Origin: Sphingomonas sp. PP-CE-1A-559
GTDB taxonomy: Bacteria > Pseudomonadota > Alphaproteobacteria > Sphingomonadales > Sphingomonadaceae
Direction of reading: 5' to 3'
Length of the DNA stretch: 64,000 nt
NCBI RefSeq assembly: GCF_004340965.1
Contig: NZ_SLYA01000001.1
Location: forward strand, 992,001-1,056,000
This document shows positions 24,541 to 34,262 of the stretch, in pieces; position 1 is the first letter of the stretch, and every line of letters begins with the position of its first letter. The notes beneath the pieces are model-generated. The model searched no databases. It was not told where the DNA came from and worked only from the letters and a program-made list of their open reading frames with translations. A program made the translations under genes and the position numbers.

Positions 24541-24608
24541 CCCGCACTTCCGCCGATCGGCGGAGGATCCACGCCGGCCGAGCCGGCTCGCCTTCTGAAA
24601 GGTAAAAT

Positions 24609-25058
24609 ATGAAGACCATGACCGCGGCGGGCTCGACGCTCGCCATCGCTGCCGCTTCCCCCGCCACCAATGACGCGGCCGGCTTTGCCGCGCTGACGCT
24701 GATCGAGGTCGGGAACGTCGAGAAGCTCGGCACCCTCGGCGCAACCTTCGCCAAGGTGGAGTTTCAGCCGCTGAAGGGTGGCAAGCAGAAGTATAAGGGC
24801 TCGCCCGATTACGGTGCCCTGCAGCCGAGCATGGCTCTCGACACGGACGATGCCGGCCAGACCCTCATGCAGGTGTCGGCCGACGACGAGACGCAGAAGC
24901 TCTACTCGTTCAAAGTCACCTACCAGGATGGCTCGAAGCGCTACTTCCAGGGTCGTGTGTTCGGCATGCCCGAGACGGCCGACGGCGCGGACTCGATGCT
25001 GATGGCAGCGCCGACGATCGAGATCTGCACCAAGCCGGTGAAGGTCGCAGCCGCCTAA
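24609..25058 (+). CDS. Major tail tube protein
   Basis: A 149-residue beta-sandwich protein (AALTLIEVGNVEKLGTLGAT, QKLYSFKVTYQDGSKRYFQG and RVFGMPETADGADSM) in the place and of the size of siphovirus tail tube subunits. Confidence 0.85.
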   Translation: MKTMTAAGSTLAIAAASPATNDAAGFAALTLIEVGNVEKLGTLGATFAKVEFQPLKGGKQKYKGSPDYGALQPSMALDTDDAGQTLMQVSADDETQKLYSFKVTYQDGSKRYFQGRVFGMPETADGADSMLMAAPTIEICTKPVKVAAA

Positions 25059-25166
25059 CTTTTCCCCTTCCGGCGCCCGCGACGCCGGCTCCCTATGCAT
25101 CAACTCGCCTCGCTATCGCGGGTGCGGGACGAGTTGGTGCACCATCCTCCCGCGAAGGATCAAACC

Positions 25167-25607
25167 ATGAAGTTCAACATCGCACTGCTCGCTTGCACCG
25201 CCACGGCCGCCTGCCACATCAAGAACCCGGCCGGCGAGCTGCTGTTCGTCGACGAAGAGCGTACCCTGCCTGTTCGCATCCATCTGCACGGCCCGGGCAG
25301 CAAGGCGTACGGCGTCGTCGAATCGCGTCAGTCCGCGCGCGCGCTGAAGCGCATGCAGGACAATGACGGCAAGATCACCGCCGCGACCCCCGAGGAGCGT
25401 ATCGCCGAGACCGCCGAGGATCTCGCTGCGATCACGTCGCACTTCGAAAATTTCGAATACCAGCCCGCCGGCGCGGCCGAGCCGATCGAGGGTGAGGATC
25501 TGTTCCGCACCGTCTATGCCAACCAGGGCCTCGGCTTCATCACCCGCCAGGTGACGAAGTTCGTCGGCGACTGGGGAAACTTCAGCGCCGTCTCGAAGGC
25601 GGCCTAA
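25167..25607 (+). CDS. Tail assembly chaperone, gpG-like
   Basis: A 146-residue soluble protein between tail tube and tape measure, the position of lambda gpG. Near its 3' end lies GGGAAAC at 25574-25580 in the correct phase (G GGA AAC) for -1 slippage. Most ribosomes would stop at 25605. Start ATG at 25167 has AAGGATC upstream. Confidence 0.85.
   Translation: MKFNIALLACTATAACHIKNPAGELLFVDEERTLPVRIHLHGPGSKAYGVVESRQSARALKRMQDNDGKITAATPEERIAETAEDLAAITSHFENFEYQPAGAAEPIEGEDLFRTVYANQGLGFITRQVTKFVGDWGNFSAVSKAA
25574..25580 (+). promoter_or_regulatory. Slippery heptamer for programmed -1 frameshift
   Basis: GGGAAAC in phase G|GGA|AAC. After slipping, GGG and AAA re-pair and translation continues at 25580 in the frame of the downstream T segment, which is open through the stop of the G frame. 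The analogous lambda site is GGGAAAG. Confidence 0.85.
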
Positions 25608-26038
25608 CCCTCTACGTCCGGCAAATGGCGTGGCTCCATGCCACGCCAAAGCCGGACGCCCGCAGCCGGCGCGGGAGAGAAGAGCCGGCCCAGACCAGGC
25701 TCAGCCGGATCGATGATCTGAAGCGGAAGAAGATCCTTCCGTCGATGCCCCCGAATCCCGCGCCGCACATTACCGACTGGCTCATTGAGATGGGCCTGAC
25801 GGAAGCGGCCGGGATGGGGACGGCAGCGATCAGCTCGCGCGAACTGGCCGCCTGGCAGGACAATACCGGCATAAGGCTCGAGCCTTGGGTCGGTCGGCTG
25901 ATCCGTCAGCTTTCGAAAACGTACATCGCCGAGGGCCGGCTCGCCGAAAGCGAGAATTGTCCAGCGCCATGGCGCGCGCCTGTGTCTCAGCGCGAAGTCG
26001 ACATCGAGGACGCTCAGCTGCGCAAGCTGCTGGGCTGA
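25580..26038 (+). CDS. T segment of the gpGT tail assembly chaperone (frameshift product)
   Basis: Open in the -1 frame from before the slippery site to 26038. It would be made only as the C-terminus (152 residues) of a 290-residue G-T fusion with residues 1-138 of gpG. An ATG at 25625 exists but has no ribosome site. The segment is basic at first (ARSRRGREEPAQTRLSRIDD), then helical to the end. gpGT-type proteins recruit the tape measure during tail assembly. Confidence 0.8.
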   Translation, partial: LQRRLEGGLTLYVRQMAWLHATPKPDARSRRGREEPAQTRLSRIDDLKRKKILPSMPPNPAPHITDWLIEMGLTEAAGMGTAAISSRELAAWQDNTGIRLEPWVGRLIRQLSKTYIAEGRLAESENCPAPWRAPVSQREVDIEDAQLRKLLG

Positions 26039-26056
26039 CCGGGGAGGAATATACCC

Positions 26057-29000
26057 ATGGACGATTCCTCCCCAGCACTCGAGGTCGGCTTTGTCATCGA
26101 CACCGGTGGTTCGTTTGGCGAGCTGCTGCAGCTGCAGACCGCAATGGACTCGACCGAAGCCAAGGTGCTCGCCGATGCCACCCGCATTGAGCGTGCTACC
26201 AAGGGCATGGTCGACGTCTCGGCCGCCACGTCGAACATTGTTGCCTTCGGGAATGCCACCACGCGCGAGATGGCGGCGAGCCGTCAGGCGATGGCGCAGG
26301 TCGAGAAGGCCGGCGAAGCCTTGGTGCGTTCGCTCGATCGCGAGGCCGCTGCGTATGGCAAGACGCGCGAGCAGCTGCGCGAGGCCCGCGTCGCCGAGCT
26401 GGCGCTGGCAGCCACCAAGCAGGGCAACACGGACTTGTCCGCCCGTTTGGTCGCCGCAGAGGCCGCGCTGTACGATAAACGATTCGCGGCGACGCGTAAG
26501 GCTCGTGCCGAAACCGAGGCGCTTGCCCAGGCGCAGGACCTGGCCGCCAGTCAGGCGGTAGCGACTGCCGAACGACAGGCGCAGGCGTTGCGCTCGGCCG
26601 CGTTCGCGCACGACCTTTTCGAATCGGCAGCGCGGCGTGGCATCGCTGCCATGCGCGAAATGGAGGCAGCGGAGAAGGTCGCGGCCGCGACGGCAGAAGC
26701 GACGCGGATCCGCGAAGCTGCCCACGCGTACGATCTGTTCGAGACGGCTGCACGCAAGGGCGCAGCAGCCCAACGAGAATTCGATGCCGCTCAGGCGGCT
26801 GGTGCCCGCGATGATGAGGCGCAGCGCCTCCGCTCGGCCGCGTTTGCCCATGATCAATTCGAAGCCGCAGCGCGGCGCGGTGCCGAGGCTCTACGCGCGG
26901 AAGAGACCGCGGCCGCAAGCGACGCTGCGGCCTTGGCTCGCCTTCGCGCGCTGATCGACCCGGCCGCGGCCTCACAGAACCGATTGAACGCCGAACTGGC
27001 GGAAGCTCGACGGGTGATGACCGCGGCTGGCGCATCGGCCGCTGAGTTGGGCCGCGCCGAGGCCGCGCTGACCGAACGTAGCAATAGCGCCGCGCAGCAG
27101 CACGACCAGCTGGCCGGATCCGCACGCCGGAGCGGCGGTGCCTTGAAGAACATCGCGGTTCAGCTGCCGGATATCACGCAGGGCCTGCTTACCGGCCAGA
27201 AGCCGTTCCAGGTGTTCATTCAGCAGGGCGCGCAGATCTTCCAGGTCGCACAGATGAGCGAAGGCGGCCTGCGTGGTTTCGGCAAGGAGGTCGGCGTTCT
27301 CGCTCTCCGCTTCGCTCCCCTCCTGGTCGGCTTTGCCGCCGTCGGCGCGGGGTTCGCGCTGTTCAATCGGTGGGTCAATGAAGGCGTGAAGTCTGACCAA
27401 CTGACGCGCGACCTCGGCAAGATCACCGGTGGCGCCAACGCAACGAAGCAGGAACTCTTCAAGCTGAAAGACGAGACGGTCACCTGGGCCGACACGTCAA
27501 AGGCGCTGTTCAGCGTCGTCGGCAAGGATATCTCGGACTATTTCGTCGGTGACATGAAGGGCATGTCGCGTGGAGTGAAGGGCGTTCTCGACGACCTCAC
27601 CGGCTATATGCGCCAAGCCATGGCGGGCATCTATGCCGGCGTCGCTGGTACCAAAGCCTATCTCGGCGAGATCGAGAAGGGCGGCGTCGTCGGCCTCGGT
27701 AAGATGCTGATCGGCCAGGGCGATCCAAAGCTTCTCGAGAAGACTTATGGTGCTGCCTACACCGCGGCCGACCAATATCTGACGAAGCTTGGTAAGCGGG
27801 TGAAGCTTGCCGCGATCGACAACGCGCGCGAGCGCATCGCCAAGTCGATCGGCTATAATAATATCCCGAAGCCGAAGGTCGATAAGCACGCCGAGCAGCT
27901 CGTGCGCGACGCCGAGGCGACCGAGGCGCAGATCCGCAACCTCTACAAGTTAGCGGCAGCTTACGGCGTGTCCGGCGCCGCGGCGCTGATCGCCGAGGCG
28001 CGCGTGAAAGCCGAGAGCAAGGCGATCAAGCAGCAGGCCGATATCGAGGCGGCGGTGAACCGCCAGATCCGGCTCGAAATCGCGCAGCGGGTTTCGGACT
28101 CGGCGAAGTCGGCCGCCTCGATGCGAGACCAGGCGCGCGTCCAGACCGAGGTCAATACGTTGATCGCTGCCGGCAACGTGCCGGCCGAGCGCGCCGCTGA
28201 ATTGGTTCAGGACCGTATCGCCGATCTGCCGCTTCTGGCGGCGATCGAGGTCGCGCAGCAACGCGGATTGAAGGAAGAGGCCGACAAGGCAACCGCCGCG
28301 CTGAAGGCGCAGCAAGACGCTCGCGGTGCCGTCAAGGCGGCGGAGATCGGCACATTCTACGCCGGCGCCGATCAGCAGGCCGATCGCCAGCTGACGATGC
28401 AGCGCGAAGAGCTTCGGCTCGTTGGCGCAACGGATACGGCCCGCGCACAGGCCATGGCTAAGCTGCAGGCGGAGCAAACCCTACAGGCGAAGGGCTACGA
28501 GCTCGGCACGGCCTATGCGAACACGTACATCGGCAAGCAGGTCGAGATCGCGGTCGGCGCAGAGACGAACCGGCAAGCGCAGGACGCCTGGAACGCCTCG
28601 CTGAGTGCGACGGCCGATCTGTTCGATACGATCGATCAGACCGCGCAACGGGCCGCGCAGGGTATGGCAGATGCGTTCGGCGACGTCGGTTCGGCGATCG
28701 GCGACGCACTGACCGTCATGACCGGCTATTACGCCGATCAGGCGAAGCTTCAGCAAGAGCATGACGCAGCCATTCGCCAGGCGAACGGCGACCAGACACG
28801 GATCAATCGCGAGAACCGCCTCTTCGCTCTCCGGTCGTCGTCGCAGCAGATCGGCGCGTTCGGCGATATGGCGACGGCCGCGAAGGGCTTCTTCAAGGAA
28901 GGCTCGCAGGGCTACAAAACCCTCGAGACGGCCGAGAAGGCGTTCCGCCTAGTGCAGTTCGCGCTGTCGGTCCGTGCGATCGCGCAGGATGCGATCGAGA

Positions 29001-31045
29001 CGGGTACCAAGATCGCCAACAGCGTGGCCCGTATCGCGGTCGGCGCGACCGAGGCGGTCGTCAATGCGATCAAGAGCCTGCCGTTCCCGCTCAACCTGGC
29101 GGCCGGCGCCGCAACCGTCGCCGCGCTGGCGTCGATCGGCGTCTCGATCGCCGGTTCGTTCGGTGGCGGCGGCAAGAACACGCTGGCGCCGACCAACTCG
29201 GGTACCGGCACCGTTCTCGGCGACACGTCGGCCAAGAGCGACAGCATCAAGAACGCGATCGATGCGCTGAAGGAGGTCGACACCGTGACCAATACCTTCG
29301 CGCGCGAGATGGCCGCTTCCTTGAAGTCGATCGACAGCCAGATCGGTGGCGTCGCGTCCCTGGTCGTGCGCTCGGGCAACATCGATGCCTCGAGCGGCGT
29401 GACCGAGGGCTTCAAAGCGAACGCCATCGGATCCGTGCTGAGCAAGATCCCCGTCATCGGCGGGATCCTCGGCGGGCTGTTCGGCTCGAAGACCAGCGTC
29501 ATCGGCAGCGGCCTGTATGGCGGTGCGCAGTCGGTCGGCAGCATCCTCGGCGGTGGCTTCGATGCTTCGTACTATTCGGATATCGAAAAGAAGAAGAAGC
29601 TCTTCGGACTTACGACCAGCACGAAATACTCGACGCAATACAGTGGCGCCGACGCTGGACTTGAGAATCAGTTCACGCTCATCTTGAAGTCGTTCAACGA
29701 CGCGATCGCCGCGGCGGCCGGACCGCTTGGCGTTGCGACCGGCGACGTCCAGGCGCGGCTCAACGGCTTCATCGTCGACATCGGCAAGATCGATCTGAAG
29801 GGCCTTACCGGCGCGGAGATCGAGGAGAAGCTGTCGGCCGTGTTCGGCGCCGCAGCCGACGGCATGGCCGCGGCAGCGTTCCCGGGGCTCGAGCAGTTCC
29901 AGAAGGTCGGCGAGGGTGTGTTCGAGACGCTGGTGCGCGTGGCGTCGACGATCGAGGCGGTCGGCACGTCGCTGACCCTCCTCGGTACGAACACGCAGAC
30001 CATGGGGATCGGCGTAAAGCTCGCGCTCGCGGATCAGTTCGATAGCGTCTCGGCGCTGACCGACGCGGCCGGTGCGTACTTCGAGACGTTCTACTCAAAG
30101 GAAGAGCAGGCGGCAGCCAAGACCGCGCAGATGAACGGCGTCTTCGCCAGCCTCGGCTTGGCGATGCCGGGGACGCTCGCGGCATTCCGCCAGCTGGTCG
30201 AGGCGCAGGATCTGACGACCGCTGCGGGTCAATCGACCTATGCCACGCTGCTGAAGCTCGCGCCGGCGTTTGCCGATCTGCAAGCATCGATGGAGGGTGC
30301 GAAGAGCGCGGCCGATATCGCCAGCGAGCGGCAGGATCTCCAACGCCAGCTGCTCGAGCTGCAGGGCGATACCGCGGCGATCCGCGCGCTTGATCTCGCG
30401 AAGCTCGATAGCAGCAACCGCGCGCTTCAGGAGCAGATCTATGCGATCCAGGACGCGCAGGCTGCCGCCACGGCCGCCAAGGCGCTCGCCGACGCGTGGA
30501 CGTCGGTGGGCGATAGCATCATGGACGAGGTGAAGCGGATCCGCGGCTTGACCGACGCGGCCGGCGGCAACAGCTTTGCCAGCCTGCAGGGCCAGTTCAA
30601 CGCGGCGACGTCGGCCGCCCGCGGCGGTGATCAGGATGCGGCGAAGAGCCTGCCGGCGCTTAGCCAGGCGCTGCTCACCGCGGCGGCCGAGCAGGCAACC
30701 AGCCGGCAGGAGCTGGCGCGCGTCCAGGCACAGACGGCCGCAAGCCTTGAGGCAACCTACGGCGTCGTGACCGCGCTGACGAAGGGCAGCAGCACGCCGT
30801 CGACCGCATCCGATCGTGGCATCGACATCGTAACGGCATCGCAGCCGGCGACTGTGCCGGCGCCCGCGAACGACGACCTGGCGAGCGAGATTAAATCGCT
30901 CCGCGAGGAAGTGACCCTGCTCCGGACCGAGAATAATTCGGGCCATGCGGCAACCGCCGGCAACACCAAGCGCATCGATGGCCGCCTCGAGGCGGTGACG
31001 GCGCCGAACGGTGGCGAAGCGATCAGCGTGGCCAGCGCCGCGTGA
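26057..31045 (+). CDS. Tape measure protein
   Basis: A 1662-residue protein that sets tail length. N-terminal 380 residues are charged and helical, with three 40-residue repeats starting near 178, 218 and 258 (RSAAFAHDLFESAARRG, REAAHAYDLFETAARKG, RSAAFAHDQFEAAARRG). The TMP_2 signature ALKNIAVQLPDITQGLLTGQ is near 360, with hydrophobic segments near 420 and 1000-1040. Strong GGGGAGGAA ribosome site. Overlaps the next gene (GTGA). The length would predict a tail of roughly 240-250 nm at about 0.15 nm per residue. Confidence 0.95.
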   Translation: MDDSSPALEVGFVIDTGGSFGELLQLQTAMDSTEAKVLADATRIERATKGMVDVSAATSNIVAFGNATTREMAASRQAMAQVEKAGEALVRSLDREAAAYGKTREQLREARVAELALAATKQGNTDLSARLVAAEAALYDKRFAATRKARAETEALAQAQDLAASQAVATAERQAQALRSAAFAHDLFESAARRGIAAMREMEAAEKVAAATAEATRIREAAHAYDLFETAARKGAAAQREFDAAQAAGARDDEAQRLRSAAFAHDQFEAAARRGAEALRAEETAAASDAAALARLRALIDPAAASQNRLNAELAEARRVMTAAGASAAELGRAEAALTERSNSAAQQHDQLAGSARRSGGALKNIAVQLPDITQGLLTGQKPFQVFIQQGAQIFQVAQMSEGGLRGFGKEVGVLALRFAPLLVGFAAVGAGFALFNRWVNEGVKSDQLTRDLGKITGGANATKQELFKLKDETVTWADTSKALFSVVGKDISDYFVGDMKGMSRGVKGVLDDLTGYMRQAMAGIYAGVAGTKAYLGEIEKGGVVGLGKMLIGQGDPKLLEKTYGAAYTAADQYLTKLGKRVKLAAIDNARERIAKSIGYNNIPKPKVDKHAEQLVRDAEATEAQIRNLYKLAAAYGVSGAAALIAEARVKAESKAIKQQADIEAAVNRQIRLEIAQRVSDSAKSAASMRDQARVQTEVNTLIAAGNVPAERAAELVQDRIADLPLLAAIEVAQQRGLKEEADKATAALKAQQDARGAVKAAEIGTFYAGADQQADRQLTMQREELRLVGATDTARAQAMAKLQAEQTLQAKGYELGTAYANTYIGKQVEIAVGAETNRQAQDAWNASLSATADLFDTIDQTAQRAAQGMADAFGDVGSAIGDALTVMTGYYADQAKLQQEHDAAIRQANGDQTRINRENRLFALRSSSQQIGAFGDMATAAKGFFKEGSQGYKTLETAEKAFRLVQFALSVRAIAQDAIETGTKIANSVARIAVGATEAVVNAIKSLPFPLNLAAGAATVAALASIGVSIAGSFGGGGKNTLAPTNSGTGTVLGDTSAKSDSIKNAIDALKEVDTVTNTFAREMAASLKSIDSQIGGVASLVVRSGNIDASSGVTEGFKANAIGSVLSKIPVIGGILGGLFGSKTSVIGSGLYGGAQSVGSILGGGFDASYYSDIEKKKKLFGLTTSTKYSTQYSGADAGLENQFTLILKSFNDAIAAAAGPLGVATGDVQARLNGFIVDIGKIDLKGLTGAEIEEKLSAVFGAAADGMAAAAFPGLEQFQKVGEGVFETLVRVASTIEAVGTSLTLLGTNTQTMGIGVKLALADQFDSVSALTDAAGAYFETFYSKEEQAAAKTAQMNGVFASLGLAMPGTLAAFRQLVEAQDLTTAAGQSTYATLLKLAPAFADLQASMEGAKSAADIASERQDLQRQLLELQGDTAAIRALDLAKLDSSNRALQEQIYAIQDAQAAATAAKALADAWTSVGDSIMDEVKRIRGLTDAAGGNSFASLQGQFNAATSAARGGDQDAAKSLPALSQALLTAAAEQATSRQELARVQAQTAASLEATYGVVTALTKGSSTPSTASDRGIDIVTASQPATVPAPANDDLASEIKSLREEVTLLRTENNSGHAATAGNTKRIDGRLEAVTAPNGGEAISVASAA

Positions 31046-34000
31046 GGGTCGTCACAGACGCCGGGGTCGTGATCGACCTCGGCACCGTCGAAACCGCGCC
31101 GACGATCGGCATCGTCGACTATAGCCGGCGCGTGACCGACGACTACGGCGTGACGACCGTTGTCGAGCGCGGGTTCGCCCGTCGCATGTCGGTGCGCCTG
31201 GCGGTGCCGTTCGACGACGTCGACGAGCTGCAGCGCCGTCTAACCGATCTCCGAGCGACGCCGGCGAAATGGATCGCCGACGATCAGTTCGCCGCACTGT
31301 CGTTTCGCGGTTTCTACAAAGAGTTCGAGATCGATCACGCGGTTCCGCCGCTCAGCTATTGCACGCTGACGGTCGAGGGCTTGGCGGCAACCGAGCAGCT
31401 GGTCGACGGCGGTACGGATCCGGCGCCGATCGGTCAGGCGTCGACGCTGCAGCTGATTCAACCGGCCGCGATCACGGACGTCACGATCGCTGCCAGCACC
31501 ATCGCTGAAACCGATCGCGCAGAATGGTCGGCCGGTGTCAGCTATGCGCTCGGCGCCCAGGTCATCAAAGCCGCCACGCACCGGATCTACGAAAGCGCGG
31601 TAGCAGCGAACACCGGCGACGATCCCGCGGCCGCGTCCGGCAAGTGGATCGATATCGGTCCGACGAACCGATGGGCGATGTTCGACCAGGCGCTCGGCAC
31701 GACGTCCAGCGCGGCCGACTCGATCACGGTCACCCTGAACGCGGCCGCGCGCGCGATCGCGCTGCTCGACGTCGTCGCGGCAACGGTGCGCGTGCGGGCG
31801 ACGGGCTACGATCGCACGATCGCCGCCAGCGCTGGCACCATCACGTTCCTCGATCTGCCGGCTGGTACCAACCAGGTGACGGTGACGATCGCCGGTGCCG
31901 GCACGGTATCGGTCGGCACGCTGCTGCTCGGCCGCCTGGTCGCGCTCGGCATCACCGAGGCGTCGCCGACGTCGGGCATCACCGACTATAGCCGCAAAGA
32001 GGTCGACGACTTCGGCGAAGTGACGATCGTCGAGCGTGCGTCTGCAAAACGAATGACCGCGAAAGCGTTGATCCGGACGGACGCTCTCGACTTGGTCGCG
32101 AACCGCCTCGCGGCTGTGCGTGCGCGGCCGTCGCTCTGGATCGGGCAGGCGGGCATCGACAGCCTAACGATCTACGGCTTCTTCAAAGATTTCTCGATCG
32201 AGGCGGGCGAGGGCGTCAGCAAGTTGTCGCTCTCGATCGAGGGCTTCAGCACCGCGGCGAAGGTCGAGCCGCTCGGCGTCGATTGGCAGAACGTCAAGGA
32301 CACGAACCCGGCGAAGCCGAAGCCGGCCGACGGGGCGACCAACAGCGCGGATCCGGCGTCGCCGCTCGGGCCCGACGATACTGTCGCCGACGTGCTCGAA
32401 TTTCTCGCGGAAGCACGGCGCAACGCGACCGAGGGCCTCGAGCAGATCGCCGCGACCAAGAAGGAGCTCGATGCCGCTCGGCTGGATCTCGATCGCGCGC
32501 TGGCGCAGGCGCGGCAAACTGTTCAGGCCGCCTTTTCCGGTCAGCTGCTCGAGCAACGTCGCAAGGCGCGCGTGGACTTTCTCACGCACCTCGATGGCGT
32601 CCGGGTCGGCGTGGTCGTGCAGCAGGAGACCGAGCAGCGCATCGAGGGCGAGCTGGCAACCGCGACCACCTTTGCCCTCCTCGGTGCAAAGAACTCGACC
32701 GGTACCGCCTTCATTCTCGATAGCTCGACCGTCCTGGTGACGCCGGAACTGTCGCTGTCCGAGAAATTCGAAACGATCGAGGCGCAGTTCGAAGGTGTGA
32801 ACGGTGACGCCGAGGCTGCCATAACCCGCCTGGATAAGGCGATCGCGAACGAGAAAGAGGCGCGGGTCGAGGCCATCGAAGGCATCGAGACGACGTACGA
32901 CGGTTTGCTTGCCCATACGAACGCGACGATCCGCGACCTCGATATCGCTGTTTCAGACGGTGACCGGGCGCTGGCGGAAAGCATCGAGGATCTCGGCACC
33001 AAGTTCGAAGGCGACCTTGCCGATGCAACCGCGGATATCACGGACGTCAAAAAGGCGGTCAGCGACGAAACCGAAGCCCGCGCGACCGCAATTCGAGACC
33101 TTTCGACGGATTTTACAACGGCGATCGGCGACAAGGTCGGCGCCGCGGTAACGACGCTTGAGGAGGCAATCTCCGACGAGACTGAAGCTCGCGCGAAAGC
33201 GATCACGGATCTCGGCGCAGACTTTACCGATGCGCTCGGCGACACGGTCGGGGCGGCTGTGACCGACTTCAAGGAAGCGATCGCCGACGAGACCGAGGCG
33301 CGCGGGGTTCAATACGGCCTCGTCACCGCGCGCCTGGACAAGGTCGGCGGTGGTACGGCGTCGGTCGAGCAGCTGTTCTCGGCGCAGGCGGACGCCCTCG
33401 GCAACCTGTCGGCGCGCGCCAGCCTGGCAGTGACGGCCGGTGGTGTGTGGAGCGGGATTACCGTGACCGCGGCGGATGGCTCGCAGGGGGCAATCAGCGA
33501 CATCACCATGTCGGCGATGACGATCAACGTCAGCACCGCGAAGCTGATCTTCAACAATGGATCCGTGATGAAGGTCCTTGGCACTGGGTTCGGCGTCGGC
33601 AACGAGTTCATCGACTGGTTCGGACCATCGATGCCGATCGCACTCTGCTCACGCGCCAACGGCAAGGTTTGGCAGACCGTGTCGGGCGACGCCTATTTCG
33701 GCGGCGCGCTTTCGGCGGGCACGCTTACGAACGGCGGCCAAAGCAGCAGCGTCGCCCCCGACGTCATCGCCGACACCGGCGGCTTCGGATCGGACGGCGG
33801 CAAGATCACCGTCGTCATTAGCTGGGCATACGTCTGGGAATGGCGTGTCAATTACGGCGGCTCGACGGCTGGCGCGCAGCAATTTGACAATGCGGTCGCG
33901 GCTTATGGCGCGACGTCCAGTGACGGTGGCTACACCTGGTCCGGGACACGGGTCGAGACGGGTTCACCAACGCTCACCTTGGCGCGCGAGATCGGCGGCG

Positions 34001-34257
34001 CTGCCCGCATCGATGTAGCAATGGCAGCGATCAGTCCCGGCGCCGGCACGGTCTATGGCGAGCGCCCGATCCCCGCCGGTCAGGAGGGCGGGTATCTCGT
34101 CTTCAGCGCGACCTGGTCAACCAGCCTTACCTACACCGATCCCGATCGGATCGTCGCCGATCGCCGCTTCATTGCAACCCTCGCGCGCGGTTTCACGACG
34201 GGCAACGGCACCGGCAGCGTCTCGCAGCGCGTCACCATCATCACCACCGAGGAATAG
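31042..34257 (+). CDS. Tail tip / host-specificity-type protein with duplicated N-terminal domain
   Basis: A 1071-residue structural protein. Two related domains near residues 28-115 and 310-400 share SRRVTDDYGVTTVVERGFAR / SRKEVDDFGEVTIVERASAK, then KWIADDQFAALSFRGFYKEF / LWIGQAGIDSLTIYGFFKDF. Residues 470-780 form a long coiled coil with repeating ETEARAKAITDLGADFTDAL units. The C-terminal part is beta-rich and Gly/Ser-rich. GTG start overlapping the tape measure's TGA. It replaces the several smaller tail-tip genes seen in lambda-like phages. Confidence 0.75.
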   Translation: MRVVTDAGVVIDLGTVETAPTIGIVDYSRRVTDDYGVTTVVERGFARRMSVRLAVPFDDVDELQRRLTDLRATPAKWIADDQFAALSFRGFYKEFEIDHAVPPLSYCTLTVEGLAATEQLVDGGTDPAPIGQASTLQLIQPAAITDVTIAASTIAETDRAEWSAGVSYALGAQVIKAATHRIYESAVAANTGDDPAAASGKWIDIGPTNRWAMFDQALGTTSSAADSITVTLNAAARAIALLDVVAATVRVRATGYDRTIAASAGTITFLDLPAGTNQVTVTIAGAGTVSVGTLLLGRLVALGITEASPTSGITDYSRKEVDDFGEVTIVERASAKRMTAKALIRTDALDLVANRLAAVRARPSLWIGQAGIDSLTIYGFFKDFSIEAGEGVSKLSLSIEGFSTAAKVEPLGVDWQNVKDTNPAKPKPADGATNSADPASPLGPDDTVADVLEFLAEARRNATEGLEQIAATKKELDAARLDLDRALAQARQTVQAAFSGQLLEQRRKARVDFLTHLDGVRVGVVVQQETEQRIEGELATATTFALLGAKNSTGTAFILDSSTVLVTPELSLSEKFETIEAQFEGVNGDAEAAITRLDKAIANEKEARVEAIEGIETTYDGLLAHTNATIRDLDIAVSDGDRALAESIEDLGTKFEGDLADATADITDVKKAVSDETEARATAIRDLSTDFTTAIGDKVGAAVTTLEEAISDETEARAKAITDLGADFTDALGDTVGAAVTDFKEAIADETEARGVQYGLVTARLDKVGGGTASVEQLFSAQADALGNLSARASLAVTAGGVWSGITVTAADGSQGAISDITMSAMTINVSTAKLIFNNGSVMKVLGTGFGVGNEFIDWFGPSMPIALCSRANGKVWQTVSGDAYFGGALSAGTLTNGGQSSSVAPDVIADTGGFGSDGGKITVVISWAYVWEWRVNYGGSTAGAQQFDNAVAAYGATSSDGGYTWSGTRVETGSPTLTLAREIGGAARIDVAMAAISPGAGTVYGERPIPAGQEGGYLVFSATWSTSLTYTDPDRIVADRRFIATLARGFTTGNGTGSVSQRVTIITTEE

Positions 34258-34262
34258 CGGCT

